Source of the DNA: a virus
DNA: 35,923 nucleotides
Virus record (IMG/VR): IMGVR_UViG_3300043570_001503
Location: 1-35,923 of that record
Direction: 5' to 3' (one strand)
A program made the translations under genes and the position numbers. This document shows, one piece after another, positions 9,851-18,228 of the stretch; position 1 is the first letter of the stretch; the number at the start of each line of letters is the position of its first letter. Under the pieces are notes generated by a model that was given only the letters and a program-made list of their open reading frames with translations, was not told the origin of the DNA and ran no database searches.

Positions 9851-10510
9851 TCAATACCACCTGTTGTCGTAAACGGTGATGGTTTCGTAGGTCATGTTCT
9901 GAGCTTGACGTTCCTCGTCAGTAAGCCCCAGCATTGAGCTTTCAAACTCTTGACGCTTGTAGTTCATCATGGATTCGTTCTCATCCATTTCGTATGCGCG
10001 ACGAAGAACAAAGTTGACAACATCTGAGAAGAACTCGTCAGGAAGCGCCAAGGTGTTTCCAAGTGTCGTGAGCAAGTCAGGCATTGCTGTGTAGCGAATA
10101 AGAATTTCGCCATCAAGGTTTGGCTTGGGCCAGAAAGTAATTTCGCCAGCCCACTCGTACCAAAAAGCGGGGAATCCGTCTTCCTCGGCTAGTGGGTCGC
10201 TAGTTGAAATGGTTTCTTCAGCCTGTGCGGTTGACATGTTACCAACGCGGCGACCATCAACAAGGAGGCTTTCAATCTGGTCAATTTTTGGGCTGATGGC
10301 GGTAAGAGAGTAAGTGTTAGTACCGTTTACCAAGGGCTTAGTAGCTTTTGCTTTGAGCACCTTAGTGCTATCAGCAATGGCTTGCTGTGCCTCGTTAGTC
10401 CAACCAATGATGTCGTTGTCTACAAGTTGGACACCAGACTCGTCACCAAATAGACGCTTGACTGTGTTTGCCACGTCAGCGACTGTTTTTGTGGGATTGC
10501 TATAGCTCAT
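9851..10510 (-). CDS. Head-tail adaptor / tail tubular protein A-like (219 aa)
   Basis: The protein has helical ends and a beta-sandwich-like middle (TYSLTAISPKIDQIESLLVDGRRV; EITFWPKPNLDGEILIRYTA). The pattern of an N-terminal LVDNDIIGWTNEAQQAIAD helix, a beta domain and a C-terminal helical arm matches phage adaptor proteins such as tail tubular protein A and gp4-like connectors. These form the ring under the portal. Gene order (major capsid, unknown, adaptor, nozzle) fits. The ATG overlaps the upstream stop by 4 bases (ATGA). Assigned from fold-like pattern and order, not from a catalytic motif. Confidence 0.7.
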   Translation of the reverse strand: MSYSNPTKTVADVANTVKRLFGDESGVQLVDNDIIGWTNEAQQAIADSTKVLKAKATKPLVNGTNTYSLTAISPKIDQIESLLVDGRRVGNMSTAQAEETISTSDPLAEEDGFPAFWYEWAGEITFWPKPNLDGEILIRYTAMPDLLTTLGNTLALPDEFFSDVVNFVLRRAYEMDENESMMNYKRQEFESSMLGLTDEERQAQNMTYETITVYDNRWY

Positions 10511-10992
10511 CGTTCAAATGTCTTTCCGCCGTGTTTGTAGGTGTGAAGTTTGTTGTTGCCGCCTGAAAGCATGAACTCGGCAAATTCAGCCATGTCTTCA
10601 AGTTCGTCCTCACGGTTTTTCATCTCCATAAGCTTTTTGGCATCTTCCTCAGCCTGAATACGTTTGAATACGTTGTCGGCTCCGTGGCGAACGGTATCTC
10701 CCATAAACAGCCACGACAGAATCTTCTCTGGGGCGTCCATTTCTTTAGGTGTGAGGTAGCGGACGATGTACGGCGGAACCCCATCGGGGCTGTCGAGAAT
10801 AGCAAAAGGCTTGGAGTGCTCTTCGGGAGATGTGCGGTCTACTTCGGGGATAAACACCAATGAGTAGGTTGGCTTGAAATCGGCAAGAACCTCTGCAAAA
10901 CGTCGGTGATTCTCATTGATGAATTGCCCGTGGTTGGAGTTCCATACCTGCGGGTCATTGGTGAGGGCCGTAGTCATAGAAATATCGCTCAT
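10507..10992 (-). CDS. Unknown protein following the major capsid gene (161 aa)
   Basis: It has a globular N-terminal half (HGQFINENHRRFAEVLADFKPTYSLVFIPEVDR) and a highly charged helical C-terminal half (AEEDAKKLMEMKNREDELEDMAEFAEFML) ending in KHGGKTFER. I recall similar proteins next to capsid genes of actinobacterial phages but know no function. It lies after the major capsid gene beyond a hairpin (11023-11050), so its transcript level may be lower than that of the capsid. GAAAGGG lies about 13 bases before the ATG. A head-completion or capsid-associated role is possible. Confidence 0.55.
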   Translation of the reverse strand: MSDISMTTALTNDPQVWNSNHGQFINENHRRFAEVLADFKPTYSLVFIPEVDRTSPEEHSKPFAILDSPDGVPPYIVRYLTPKEMDAPEKILSWLFMGDTVRHGADNVFKRIQAEEDAKKLMEMKNREDELEDMAEFAEFMLSGGNNKLHTYKHGGKTFER

Positions 10993-11022
10993 AGTAAGAG
11001 TTTACCCTTTCAGACATGAGAA

Positions 11023-11050
11023 TGGGGTCAGCCGTTACCGACTGACCCCA
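11023..11050 (-). terminator. Hairpin after the major capsid gene
   Basis: A perfect 9-bp inverted repeat (TGGGGTCAG / CTGACCCCA) with a 10-base loop sits 11 bases after the major capsid stop. There is no long T run after it on the minus strand, so it may be a partial terminator or an RNA-stabilising 3' end that lets capsid mRNA outnumber downstream messages. Confidence 0.6.
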
Positions 11051-11061
11051 CCCTCTAAGGC

Positions 11062-12285
11062 TTACGCCTCGGTGATGTCCTGGATGACACCGTTCGAGTT
11101 ACGACGGTCACAGCCAAGCTCGTGGTACTCAACGAGTCGGCAGTAGTAAGCGTCGTAGTCTCCGTTAGCATCACGAACCTGCTTCCACATCGAACCGTCA
11201 CGGTCAAGCCAGTGCCAGTCCTCATCGCGGTAGTAGGTCATGGTGTCTTCGTTGATGAAGTACTGCGTTCCCAAAGGAGCGTCGACATCCGCGATAACAG
11301 GGATTTCTCCACGGTCAGTCGTGAACGCGAGTCCTGAGAACCCACCAGTGAAGTCCTGCGTGTTTACCGTCTGGCGGTACTGCGACAGGAGGTTGAAGTA
11401 GGCGCGGCGAACACCGAGCGACTGAAGGATGAGAGTAGTTGAGCCACCGCGTGTGCGGATACGGTCAACCATCTTTATCATCAGCGACTCGGAGAGAGCG
11501 CGTCCAGTTCCGCTGTTCGAGTCAACTTCGGAAGTCCACTCAGGTTCCGTCGAGGGGTCGACGTTGTAGAGCGTTCCCGTGTTTGAAACGATTGCGGCGA
11601 GACCCGTGAGTTCACGGTTTCCACCAGCAGCGGGGCCAGAGCCCGTGCGAACGAGAATCTGAGCTGCGGTGACGTTGAACGCTGCACCCGAGAGGGTAAC
11701 AGTGTTTGCGCCAGAGGCAAGCGAGACTGCCGTAACGGTACGAGCCGAGATTGCAACTGTCGAGGGCAACGTAATAACGTCGACGACAGCACCAATCTGG
11801 AACAAACGAGCATCGGTGACGGGAACGATGTTTACGGTAGTCGAGGTGGTCTTGACCACGCCGATAGCTCCGTTGCCCGAACCATAAACCTGACGGTTCA
11901 TGTCCTTCTTGACATCGTTCTTGAGGCCCTCAACTTCGTTGTCCAGTGCGCGGGCGAAAGCCTTTGCATCGGTTGACGAGAGCGAGATTGCCTGTCCAGT
12001 GAGCTGGACTCCACCGTAGCCATACTTCAGCCCAACACGAGCTGCTGCGTGACCCTGCTGACCAGGAGTCGGGAGAGCCTCAGATTCGAGGCGCGAACCG
12101 ATACCTGCGTTGCGCTTGGTGTGGATGGGGAAAGTAACATACTTTCCGCCAGTTTCGTTGGTGACACCTGAGCCACTTCGCGTGATGCGCTTGAGTGCGA
12201 CAATTTCGTCGTTCAACTGCTCACGGATGCGTCCCTGGTACACCTCCTTCATGTACGACTCAATGGTCGAGAGGTTGGTTGGCAC
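11062..12285 (-). CDS. Major capsid protein, HK97-fold type (407 aa)
   Basis: Length, position directly after the scaffold gene and sequence character identify the coat protein. It has an N-terminal helix (TIESYMKEVYQGRIREQL), an E-loop-like region (GSRLESEALPTPGQQGHA), a long spine-helix candidate (LDNEVEGLKNDVKKDMNRQVYG), and a Thr/Val-rich beta insertion at roughly residues 125-215 that could be an I-domain-like accessory. The ending is CRLVEYHELGCDRRNSNG. The start is GTG with AAGAAGG upstream. Codons look more GC-rich and uniform than in the giant internal gene, as expected for the most strongly expressed virion gene. A perfect hairpin follows the stop. Confidence 0.85.
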   Translation of the reverse strand: MPTNLSTIESYMKEVYQGRIREQLNDEIVALKRITRSGSGVTNETGGKYVTFPIHTKRNAGIGSRLESEALPTPGQQGHAAARVGLKYGYGGVQLTGQAISLSSTDAKAFARALDNEVEGLKNDVKKDMNRQVYGSGNGAIGVVKTTSTTVNIVPVTDARLFQIGAVVDVITLPSTVAISARTVTAVSLASGANTVTLSGAAFNVTAAQILVRTGSGPAAGGNRELTGLAAIVSNTGTLYNVDPSTEPEWTSEVDSNSGTGRALSESLMIKMVDRIRTRGGSTTLILQSLGVRRAYFNLLSQYRQTVNTQDFTGGFSGLAFTTDRGEIPVIADVDAPLGTQYFINEDTMTYYRDEDWHWLDRDGSMWKQVRDANGDYDAYYCRLVEYHELGCDRRNSNGVIQDITEA

Positions 12286-12316
12286 TAGGCCACCTTCTTT
12301 CTTGGTTTAGTGGTGA

Positions 12317-13159
12317 TTAGACACCCTGTTGTAGAGAAGCTGCAATCAACGATTGCACATCTCCACGCGACATCTTCCCAAGGGGAGTTCCCTGCCCGTT
12401 TCCAGTGGGAACACCACCAGAAGTCGGAAGAAGTCGAGGGGCCGCATCACCAGGTCGCGGCACGGCGCGAATACGGTTGACGGTCTTTTCGATGTACTCC
12501 TGGGCAATTTGTTCAAGACTACGGTTGTCGCCATTCGACAAGTCAAATGCTGCTCGCATTAGAACTTCTTGAACGTCGTCTTCCGAAAAGTCAGGAAACT
12601 TTTGCTGGAGTTGCCCGATTTCCTGTTCAAGAGCTTTGTCCGCTTCCTGTGCGACACGAGTATTCTCTTGCTCTTCCAGGAAAAGACGCATCTGTTCCTG
12701 TTGCTGCGCAAGTTCGTCGTAACGCGGGTCACGGAGCTCCTGACCATCTTCCTCAACATCATCGAGGGCATCTTCCATCTCTTTTTTAGATTCAGGAAGT
12801 CGTCCGTTTTGCTGCAAGAAATTGCCTAAAGCTTCGTAAATAGCCTCGGGGTTAGCGTCAATCTGCTGAGCAATCTGAGCATACTGTCGCAACTGGTCTG
12901 CATCACCCAACTCGGAGTAGTTCTTGAGTTGGCTGTTGAGAGTAGAGATACGGGTTTCCGCACTCTTGTCCCAGCCCTTGAGGTCATCTTCAATAGCTTT
13001 GAAGCTGATGGGGTCGAGCTTTGTACGAAGAGACTCCCACGCAGGGTTCCCTCCAGCTCCACTATCTGTGGCGGAGGTCCCGCCGTCTACAGGCCCTGAA
13101 TCCGTTGTAGGAATCTCTGCCGAGATATCCACTGAATCTGTACCAGTAAGGTCGTCCAC
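12317..13159 (-). CDS. Scaffolding protein (280 aa)
   Basis: This is an acidic, Gln/Glu-rich, strongly helical protein. A disordered N-terminus (TDSVDISAEIPTTDSGPVDGG) is followed by a long coiled-coil-like region at about residues 60-215 and a basic/flexible C-terminus (RAVPRPGDAAPRLLPTSGG) ending in a short helix. This design, together with its place between portal and coat genes, is classic for internal scaffolds that guide procapsid assembly through the C-terminal helix. The start is GTG at 13159 with TTAGGAG upstream. A separate promoter may lie in the 100-base gap before it. Confidence 0.85.
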   Translation of the reverse strand: MDDLTGTDSVDISAEIPTTDSGPVDGGTSATDSGAGGNPAWESLRTKLDPISFKAIEDDLKGWDKSAETRISTLNSQLKNYSELGDADQLRQYAQIAQQIDANPEAIYEALGNFLQQNGRLPESKKEMEDALDDVEEDGQELRDPRYDELAQQQEQMRLFLEEQENTRVAQEADKALEQEIGQLQQKFPDFSEDDVQEVLMRAAFDLSNGDNRSLEQIAQEYIEKTVNRIRAVPRPGDAAPRLLPTSGGVPTGNGQGTPLGKMSRGDVQSLIAASLQQGV

Positions 13160-13204
13160 TTGTACTCCTAACGCCGTACCTCTTGCGAGGCCCTAGCTGT
13201 TGTA

Positions 13205-13239
13205 ATTGTAACTGATTTTCATGTGAAATGTTATTCACA
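13205..13239 (-). promoter_or_regulatory. Candidate promoter and operator before scaffold and capsid genes
   Basis: The portal-scaffold gap (13160-13260) is the widest in this part of the late block. On the minus strand it carries TACAAT (13210-13205), a good -10 fit, with no clear -35. Just upstream is the inverted repeat TGTGAA / TTCACA (13222-13239, 6-base loop), which could bind an activator. A further small hairpin (CCTC/GAGG) lies between the -10 and the start. Together these suggest extra transcription of scaffold and capsid. Confidence 0.4.
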
Positions 13240-13260
13240 CGCAAAATTAGTCTAACAGTG

Positions 13261-15423
13261 TTAGGCCGTTACGTCGGGAACTGCGCCATTAGCGGACATT
13301 TGAGCGCCCGCGCCCATGTCAGGAGGTCCTGCTACCTCGACACTCATGTCCTGCTGGGTGGGGTCTTCAGGCAAACCCTGGCTTCCATCTGAAGGAATCA
13401 TGTCAAGGAACCCCATGAGGGCGGCTTGTTGTTTGTACTGTTCGTGAGTAGAGACGTGAAGTTCAAATTGTTCTTTGATTTCCTTGGGCAGAAGTTCATA
13501 TTCCTGAGACATACGGAAACGGTTGTGCGTCTCGATGTGAACATCGTGCATATCAAAGTCATCGACAGTGACAATAAGCGGAGCAGGAACATTAGCAATT
13601 TCTTGCTGAACTTGAGGGTCCTCAATAATGGCAGGGTCAAGTTGTTCGAGAATCTGCTGAATCTGCATCTGTCGTGCTTGCTCAACTTCTTGGGGCTGGA
13701 GCATCTTCATCTTGATGTTCTCACGCTGAGCCTTACGCTCTGCCGTGTTGAGAGTGTCCATAACCTTCTGAGTTCCGCCCATTTCGAGCAGAGTCTTTGC
13801 TTGGTTTTGGTCAATGATTCCAACAGCAAACATATCCATGACACGGGCTTCTTGAGCTGCCTTTGACTTGGCAATGCTGGAGCCAGGCTCAACACGAATG
13901 TCAGTACCGTTAGTGATATCAGCACCCTGAAGCATCATGGTGTCAAATGCACCGTCAGCACCAATCGTGCGAATCTTTCGAGGCATGTCTACATACTGCT
14001 GGAATAGACCAATAGTCTGGGCAGCAATTCTTTCGTAGCCAAGCTCAATGCTTTGGTACTGAGGGGTCAGGTACTGGTTACTTGCTTCTTGCAAGTAATT
14101 GATAGCTGTACCCGAGGTAACACCAGGAGGTGTGCTACCTCGGGACACTTCACGCTCACCTGAAATGTCAACCCAGTCGTTCAGGATGCGGTCTTGCTGG
14201 TCGAGGTAGTACTGGGGCAGCGGGTTCATCGGAAGTGGCTGAGGCGGTGCCATACCAGGCTTGTACTGAATTACCAGACCAGGTTCGTTTGTAATCTTGG
14301 ACGGGACAATGGAGCCGACAGGTGCAATAAGTTGCGGCTTTGCCATGCGTCGACCAGCTTCGGAGATTTCCGAACGGAGCTGGTTGTAGTCACGCTGAAG
14401 TTCTACAAGGTCAACGATGGGTGAGTCTGCGTAGAACGTGCTGGTGGGGACGTGCTCAAACTTGGTGAAGGGGTACTGCTTGTGGTTGTAGGGAAGTCCG
14501 TCACGGTACACGTTGATGAGGATGTTGTCAACACTGATGATGACACCGCCCTGTGGTAGCAACTTGGTAGCACCAGGTTTTACCCACGTTTCGTACACAA
14601 TTACGGAGTCAGGCGAGCGTCCCGCACCGAGGTTGAGGTATGCCTCATCAATGATTTGGTTAGCACTGGAGACAGAGGGCTGAAGAGTCTTGCCCTTGAG
14701 CTCGTTAGCAAAGTAGTGGTAGCACCATTCGACAGGCTTAGTGTAAGCGTTGATAACGAATGGCTGGTCTTCCATGTCCTGTTCGCGGATGTCGGGAACA
14801 AAAAGGTGAAAAGGAGTGATGTTACCAAACTTCAAGTCTCCAGGCTGGCCTGACACAGGGTCAATGCACTGCTGGTCCCAATGAGTCTTGATGAATCCGT
14901 TACCCGTCATCACCATCCACCACATTGCGCGACCAAATTGTGCGCGTAGCTTCTTGCCCTCGCTGATAGAAGTCCAAGCCTGTTCAGCAGCGTAAGCTGC
15001 TCGCTGGTCTTGGTCCTCAGACGAAGCAGGAACGGCACGAGCCGAAGGAGTCTGTGACAGAAGCTTCGACAGTTCCCAACGCGAATAGGAACGAATACGG
15101 TTTACCGTCTTGCGCTGGTGGTAGTAAGGCTTCTTAGGAACAAACATCTTGTCGCGGAACTCATTGGGGAACGCGCTCTTAGTCTGTTCCGACCACTGCT
15201 GACCATAGAACATAGACATGTTCTGGTACCACTGAATCTGCTTCTGGCTACGGTTCTGCTTAGCCTTGCCCCACTGCTCCTGAACCCAGGCTACAAGTTG
15301 AGCTGCTTCCTTGCTATCGCGGAACTGTTCAAGATTGATTCCGCTGTCAGGAAGCTCAGTTACCGTAGAGTTCGGGGTCGATTCCAGTGAGCTCTGTGAG
15401 TAGGGCTCTTTGTTCTTCGGCAT
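13261..15423 (-). CDS. Portal protein (720 aa)
   Basis: Size (720 aa), location between TerL and scaffold, and pattern match the large portals of short-tailed phages. The N-terminal part has the helix AAQLVAWVQEQWGKAKQNRSQ, then YQNMSMFYGQQW and the basic VNRIRSYSRWELSKLL. The middle has RDYNQLRSEISEAGRRMAKPQLI and SRGSTPPGVTSGTAINYLQEA, both typical of portal wing and stem regions. The C-terminus is a Gln/Met-rich barrel-like helix plus an acidic tail (LPEDPTQQDMSVEVAGPPDMG). Twelve copies form the DNA entry ring and bind TerL. The start ATG follows GAAGGGGAAGTAA and lies 68 bases inside the previous gene. Confidence 0.85.
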   Translation of the reverse strand: MPKNKEPYSQSSLESTPNSTVTELPDSGINLEQFRDSKEAAQLVAWVQEQWGKAKQNRSQKQIQWYQNMSMFYGQQWSEQTKSAFPNEFRDKMFVPKKPYYHQRKTVNRIRSYSRWELSKLLSQTPSARAVPASSEDQDQRAAYAAEQAWTSISEGKKLRAQFGRAMWWMVMTGNGFIKTHWDQQCIDPVSGQPGDLKFGNITPFHLFVPDIREQDMEDQPFVINAYTKPVEWCYHYFANELKGKTLQPSVSSANQIIDEAYLNLGAGRSPDSVIVYETWVKPGATKLLPQGGVIISVDNILINVYRDGLPYNHKQYPFTKFEHVPTSTFYADSPIVDLVELQRDYNQLRSEISEAGRRMAKPQLIAPVGSIVPSKITNEPGLVIQYKPGMAPPQPLPMNPLPQYYLDQQDRILNDWVDISGEREVSRGSTPPGVTSGTAINYLQEASNQYLTPQYQSIELGYERIAAQTIGLFQQYVDMPRKIRTIGADGAFDTMMLQGADITNGTDIRVEPGSSIAKSKAAQEARVMDMFAVGIIDQNQAKTLLEMGGTQKVMDTLNTAERKAQRENIKMKMLQPQEVEQARQMQIQQILEQLDPAIIEDPQVQQEIANVPAPLIVTVDDFDMHDVHIETHNRFRMSQEYELLPKEIKEQFELHVSTHEQYKQQAALMGFLDMIPSDGSQGLPEDPTQQDMSVEVAGPPDMGAGAQMSANGAVPDVTA

Positions 15424-15742
15424 TTACTTCCCCTTCAGAGGCAAGATTAGGGTTACGGTCAAGGATTCTCTGGGCTTCGCCCTCATCGGAAGGGTCATAG
15501 TCCTGGTATCCATCATAACCTGTAGGAAGATTCATCGCCTGTATTTGCTGAAACGCGAGGGGGTCGCTTGCGGCTACCAGTGCTTGCGACTTTTCGTTCA
15601 GTGACACCAGCATCCTCAGTTCCTTCGAGTGACTGTCCTGAAGGTCTTGCATTGTCTTCCTCTTCAACAACTCCTGTAACACCAAAAGTGTCCAAGACGC
15701 TAGGACCAACACGGTCAGCAAGACGAGTAAGTAAATCTCCAT
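15356..15742 (-). CDS. Small membrane-anchored protein overlapping its neighbours (128 aa)
   Basis: The N-terminus (IYLLVLLTVLVLASWTLLVL) is one clear membrane segment without a lipobox, followed by a basic turn, a helical stretch and an acidic C-terminus (DPSDEGEAQRILDRNPN; ELTGIDPELYGN). AAGGAG precedes the ATG at good spacing, so this frame is very likely translated. It shares 230 bases with the 165-aa gene in another frame and 68 bases with the portal gene. Function unknown. An overlapping membrane gene can suggest a spanin-like role, but there is no partner lipoprotein and the lysis genes are elsewhere. Confidence 0.65.
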   Translation of the reverse strand: MEIYLLVLLTVLVLASWTLLVLQELLKRKTMQDLQDSHSKELRMLVSLNEKSQALVAASDPLAFQQIQAMNLPTGYDGYQDYDPSDEGEAQRILDRNPNLASEGEVNAEEQRALLTELTGIDPELYGN

Positions 15743-16010
15743 AGTTCTCCTTGAGTGCTTCGGAGTAGCCTTTGTTGAACCACTCTTGTTCTTTCAGCTC
15801 GGCGGAGGCGGACTTGCCTTCGTCGAGAATACCTGCGACACGCGCCATTTCACGCAGAATTTCTACTGAAATGTAGATACGTCCACGTTCGATAAACATG
15901 CGACCAACATCAACACCTGTGTCGATGAAAGGCCCTTCTGAGTTCTTGCTAATCCAGCAATGCCCAGGACTGAGTATCGGAGTATCCGTTACGCTGAAGC
16001 GACTTGTCAT
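15513..16010 (-). CDS. Conserved-type protein between TerL and portal (165 aa)
   Basis: It has a beta-rich N-terminal half (TPILSPGHCWISKNSEGPFIDTGVDVGR; RGRIYISVEILREMARVAGI), a helical middle (ELKEQEWFNKGYSEALKENYGDLLTRLADRVG) and a disordered charged C-terminal third. A strong AGGAGG sits 5 bases before the ATG. The N-terminal 90 residues look like a real fold; the C-terminal 75 lie over the membrane protein frame and are low in complexity, as expected where one frame constrains another. No function recognised. Its place between TerL and portal suggests a packaging or head accessory role. Confidence 0.65.
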   Translation of the reverse strand: MTSRFSVTDTPILSPGHCWISKNSEGPFIDTGVDVGRMFIERGRIYISVEILREMARVAGILDEGKSASAELKEQEWFNKGYSEALKENYGDLLTRLADRVGPSVLDTFGVTGVVEEEDNARPSGQSLEGTEDAGVTERKVASTGSRKRPPRVSANTGDESSYRL

Positions 16011-16018
16011 TTTTCCTC

Positions 16019-17590
16019 CTAGTAGTAGTCACCGTAGGAACTGACTGTAACCCAATCTGTATCTTGGTTTTCCACAAAGGTGACTTCGGGGTCGTTCTGC
16101 ATCCGCAAAAGCAACTCTTCATATCTTAGCGTAGTCGGAGGTTCTTTGAGTATTTCAATGTTGATAGGTGTTAGGTCAGGGCGTGTCGTGGCAAAGTACC
16201 GCGCAGAGTCAAAAGCGTGGTCATCCTTCTTGTGGACGACTTCCTGCTTGTTCATCTCATACGCAGTCTTGTCTGAGCTGTAAGTTCCCCAGCGAAGTTT
16301 CTTCATTTCGCGTAGAAAATTGGCGCAGTTTCGTGAGATAACCCATTTGGGTCGTTCTTTGCCCCAGTGACTATCGTTGCGGAATCGGAAATAACCCTGC
16401 ATCTTCTCAATACCGACCATGACATCGTGGGGGATTCCTTCAACATTGATGTATACCCCATTGAGTGCGTACTCCTGCAGGATGCTAGTGCCTGTAATTC
16501 CGCTACGCTGACGCATTGCAGGGTCGCCCATACGTTCTACATTTTCAGGGTCTTTACCCCAAGACAATTCACGCTGGCGAACAGTAGCAGCATGCTCCGA
16601 CACAATCATGTTTGTCTGGTAATGCTCGGCAAAGGTCACAATATCGCCCTGCGGAGATACCGCATGCCATAGCCACGCAGTCGGGTTGTTCAGTCCGTGG
16701 TCTACTGACGCATAGATAGCCCAATGCTTAGGCACATCGGCAGGACTAAAGTCCACAACATGTCGTTCAAAATCAGTGTTGAAACTAGGAAATACCAAAC
16801 CCGAGCGAGCAACGAACGAACCTTTTTCACGAATTTCCCGTTCCTGCTTGTCCATACCCAGCATATAGAAGTTCATATCATCCATGTCTGCCTGGATGTA
16901 AGGGTTTTGTTCAGCCGACAGGGTAAATGTGTCAATATCTAGCTCAGGGTCGTTAGTGGCGGGTTCCCACAGTAGGTCGAATGTCCAGCCCATACCCTTT
17001 GTCGGGGTTGCTGCAATGACCCAGAATCCGTTGTAGTCAATGAGACGCATCATAGATTCGTTGAAAATGTGCTGCGGGGGCTCCTCATCAAAGAAAATGC
17101 CGTGTCGGGGGACTCCACCAAGCTTCATCATGTCCATTCCCCAGGTCACAAAGTCAATCGTGGAGCCGTTGGCGAAGGTCAGGATGTAGTTTGAGCTGTC
17201 CCAGCTCCTATCCCAGCTACCTTCTTTGAGGTAGGACTTGGGAATCCATCGTTGCATCTTGGGCAAAATGATTTGTTCAATGCCTTTAGCCACGTCTACA
17301 ACGACAAAGCGGAGGCTGACAGGCCCGTTACCCCATTCTTCGGGGCGTTTTAGGTACGGATGGCTGTTGGTTGCCCACCAAATAGACTCAACAACCTCAG
17401 CATCGGTCTTTCCGCCTCGGTTTCCACCAGAAACAAACCTTCCACGAGCAGCTGATTTATGGAATCGTAGTTGCTCGGGGTAGTCTTTCTCACCATAGTT
17501 GAGAATGTTTGGCTTGTGGATACTCTGGTCAAGCTCGTATAGAGCAATCTGGAGTAGTTCCTCAGCCGAAGGCTGTCTTTTAGTAGCCAT
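16019..17590 (-). CDS. terL: Terminase large subunit (523 aa)
   Basis: This is the packaging motor ATPase and headful or cos nuclease. The Walker A motif GGNRGGKT is at residues 55-62, Walker B with catalytic Glu in GIFFDEE at 164-170, and the coupling motif in AATPTKG near 193-199. The RNase H-like nuclease domain shows an acidic residue in ASVDHGLNNP (Asp297), another in TFAEHY (Glu322) and the C-terminal DDHAFDSARY (about 456-464). Length is normal for the family. It docks on the portal encoded two genes later. AAGG precedes the ATG, and the gene begins 14 bases after the endolysin stop, so packaging and lysis genes share one transcript. Confidence 0.95.
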   Translation of the reverse strand: MATKRQPSAEELLQIALYELDQSIHKPNILNYGEKDYPEQLRFHKSAARGRFVSGGNRGGKTDAEVVESIWWATNSHPYLKRPEEWGNGPVSLRFVVVDVAKGIEQIILPKMQRWIPKSYLKEGSWDRSWDSSNYILTFANGSTIDFVTWGMDMMKLGGVPRHGIFFDEEPPQHIFNESMMRLIDYNGFWVIAATPTKGMGWTFDLLWEPATNDPELDIDTFTLSAEQNPYIQADMDDMNFYMLGMDKQEREIREKGSFVARSGLVFPSFNTDFERHVVDFSPADVPKHWAIYASVDHGLNNPTAWLWHAVSPQGDIVTFAEHYQTNMIVSEHAATVRQRELSWGKDPENVERMGDPAMRQRSGITGTSILQEYALNGVYINVEGIPHDVMVGIEKMQGYFRFRNDSHWGKERPKWVISRNCANFLREMKKLRWGTYSSDKTAYEMNKQEVVHKKDDHAFDSARYFATTRPDLTPINIEILKEPPTTLRYEELLLRMQNDPEVTFVENQDTDWVTVSSYGDYY

Positions 17591-17604
17591 GCTACTAACT
17601 TACC

Positions 17605-18228
17605 TTAGCCCAGTGCCTTCCAGGTCATAGGTCCGACAATGCCGTCTGCAGCAAGGCCGTGAGCTTTCTGGAACTTTTTGACTGCTGCTGCAGTTCCTTT
17701 GCCAAAAATACCATCGGCAGTAATCTTGAGTTTCTGCTGTAGTTCTTTGACAGCGGCTCCGTTAGACCCTACTTTGAGCGTAGGGTGTCCAGCGGGCTGC
17801 TTAGCGGGGGCTTTTCCGCCACGAATAAAGGCTTCAAAATCGAAGTTGCCCTTGCGGGAAACATGCTTACCGCCAATTCGGGCTGCAAAGTGGAGGTGTG
17901 CGCCGTATCCGCGCTCGGAGCCTTTGCCAGAACCGCCCGACAAGCCCAAAACTTCGCCTTGCTTGACCTGTGCGCCTTTTGCCACATTGACCTTGGAAAG
18001 GTGCAAGTAGTCAAAGTTGTATCCATCAGCGCAGTTGAGCCATACCATGCGCCCACCAGCACCAGCAATCGAGGTAGTTACGCCTACGACAGTGCCGTCA
18101 GCAACTGCTACAACAGGAGTTCCTGCTTTTACGGCGTAGTCGGTTCCAGGATTGACTGAGCCACGAGCAACATGGTCGTGAAAGTCGTCTGAAATGGGCT
18201 TTGCCTTGGTGGGGCGAATGAAAGCCAT
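17605..18228 (-). CDS. Endolysin: M23-type peptidase with C-terminal peptidoglycan-binding domain (207 aa)
   Basis: Residues 1-130 form a LytM/M23 metallopeptidase domain (KAGTPVVAVADGTVVG; catalytic-type His76 in DYLHLS; zinc ligands His111 and His113 in GAHLHF; Asp30 in NPGTD). Residues 148-207 are a PG_binding_1 domain (LKVGSNGAAVKELQQKL; GIFGKGTAAAVKKFQ; DGIVGPMTWKALG). It probably cuts peptidoglycan cross-bridges at lysis. The usual first zinc-ligand His of HxGxD is Asn26 here, with His17 and His19 just upstream as possible substitutes. There is no signal peptide, so it needs the holin, whose stop overlaps this start by one base (TAATG). Confidence 0.88.
   Translation of the reverse strand: MAFIRPTKAKPISDDFHDHVARGSVNPGTDYAVKAGTPVVAVADGTVVGVTTSIAGAGGRMVWLNCADGYNFDYLHLSKVNVAKGAQVKQGEVLGLSGGSGKGSERGYGAHLHFAARIGGKHVSRKGNFDFEAFIRGGKAPAKQPAGHPTLKVGSNGAAVKELQQKLKITADGIFGKGTAAAVKKFQKAHGLAADGIVGPMTWKALG

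Noticed and set aside
15356-15742. 128-aa membrane protein as spanin
   Set aside because: No partner lipoprotein, not next to holin or endolysin, and other features point to a host without an outer membrane.
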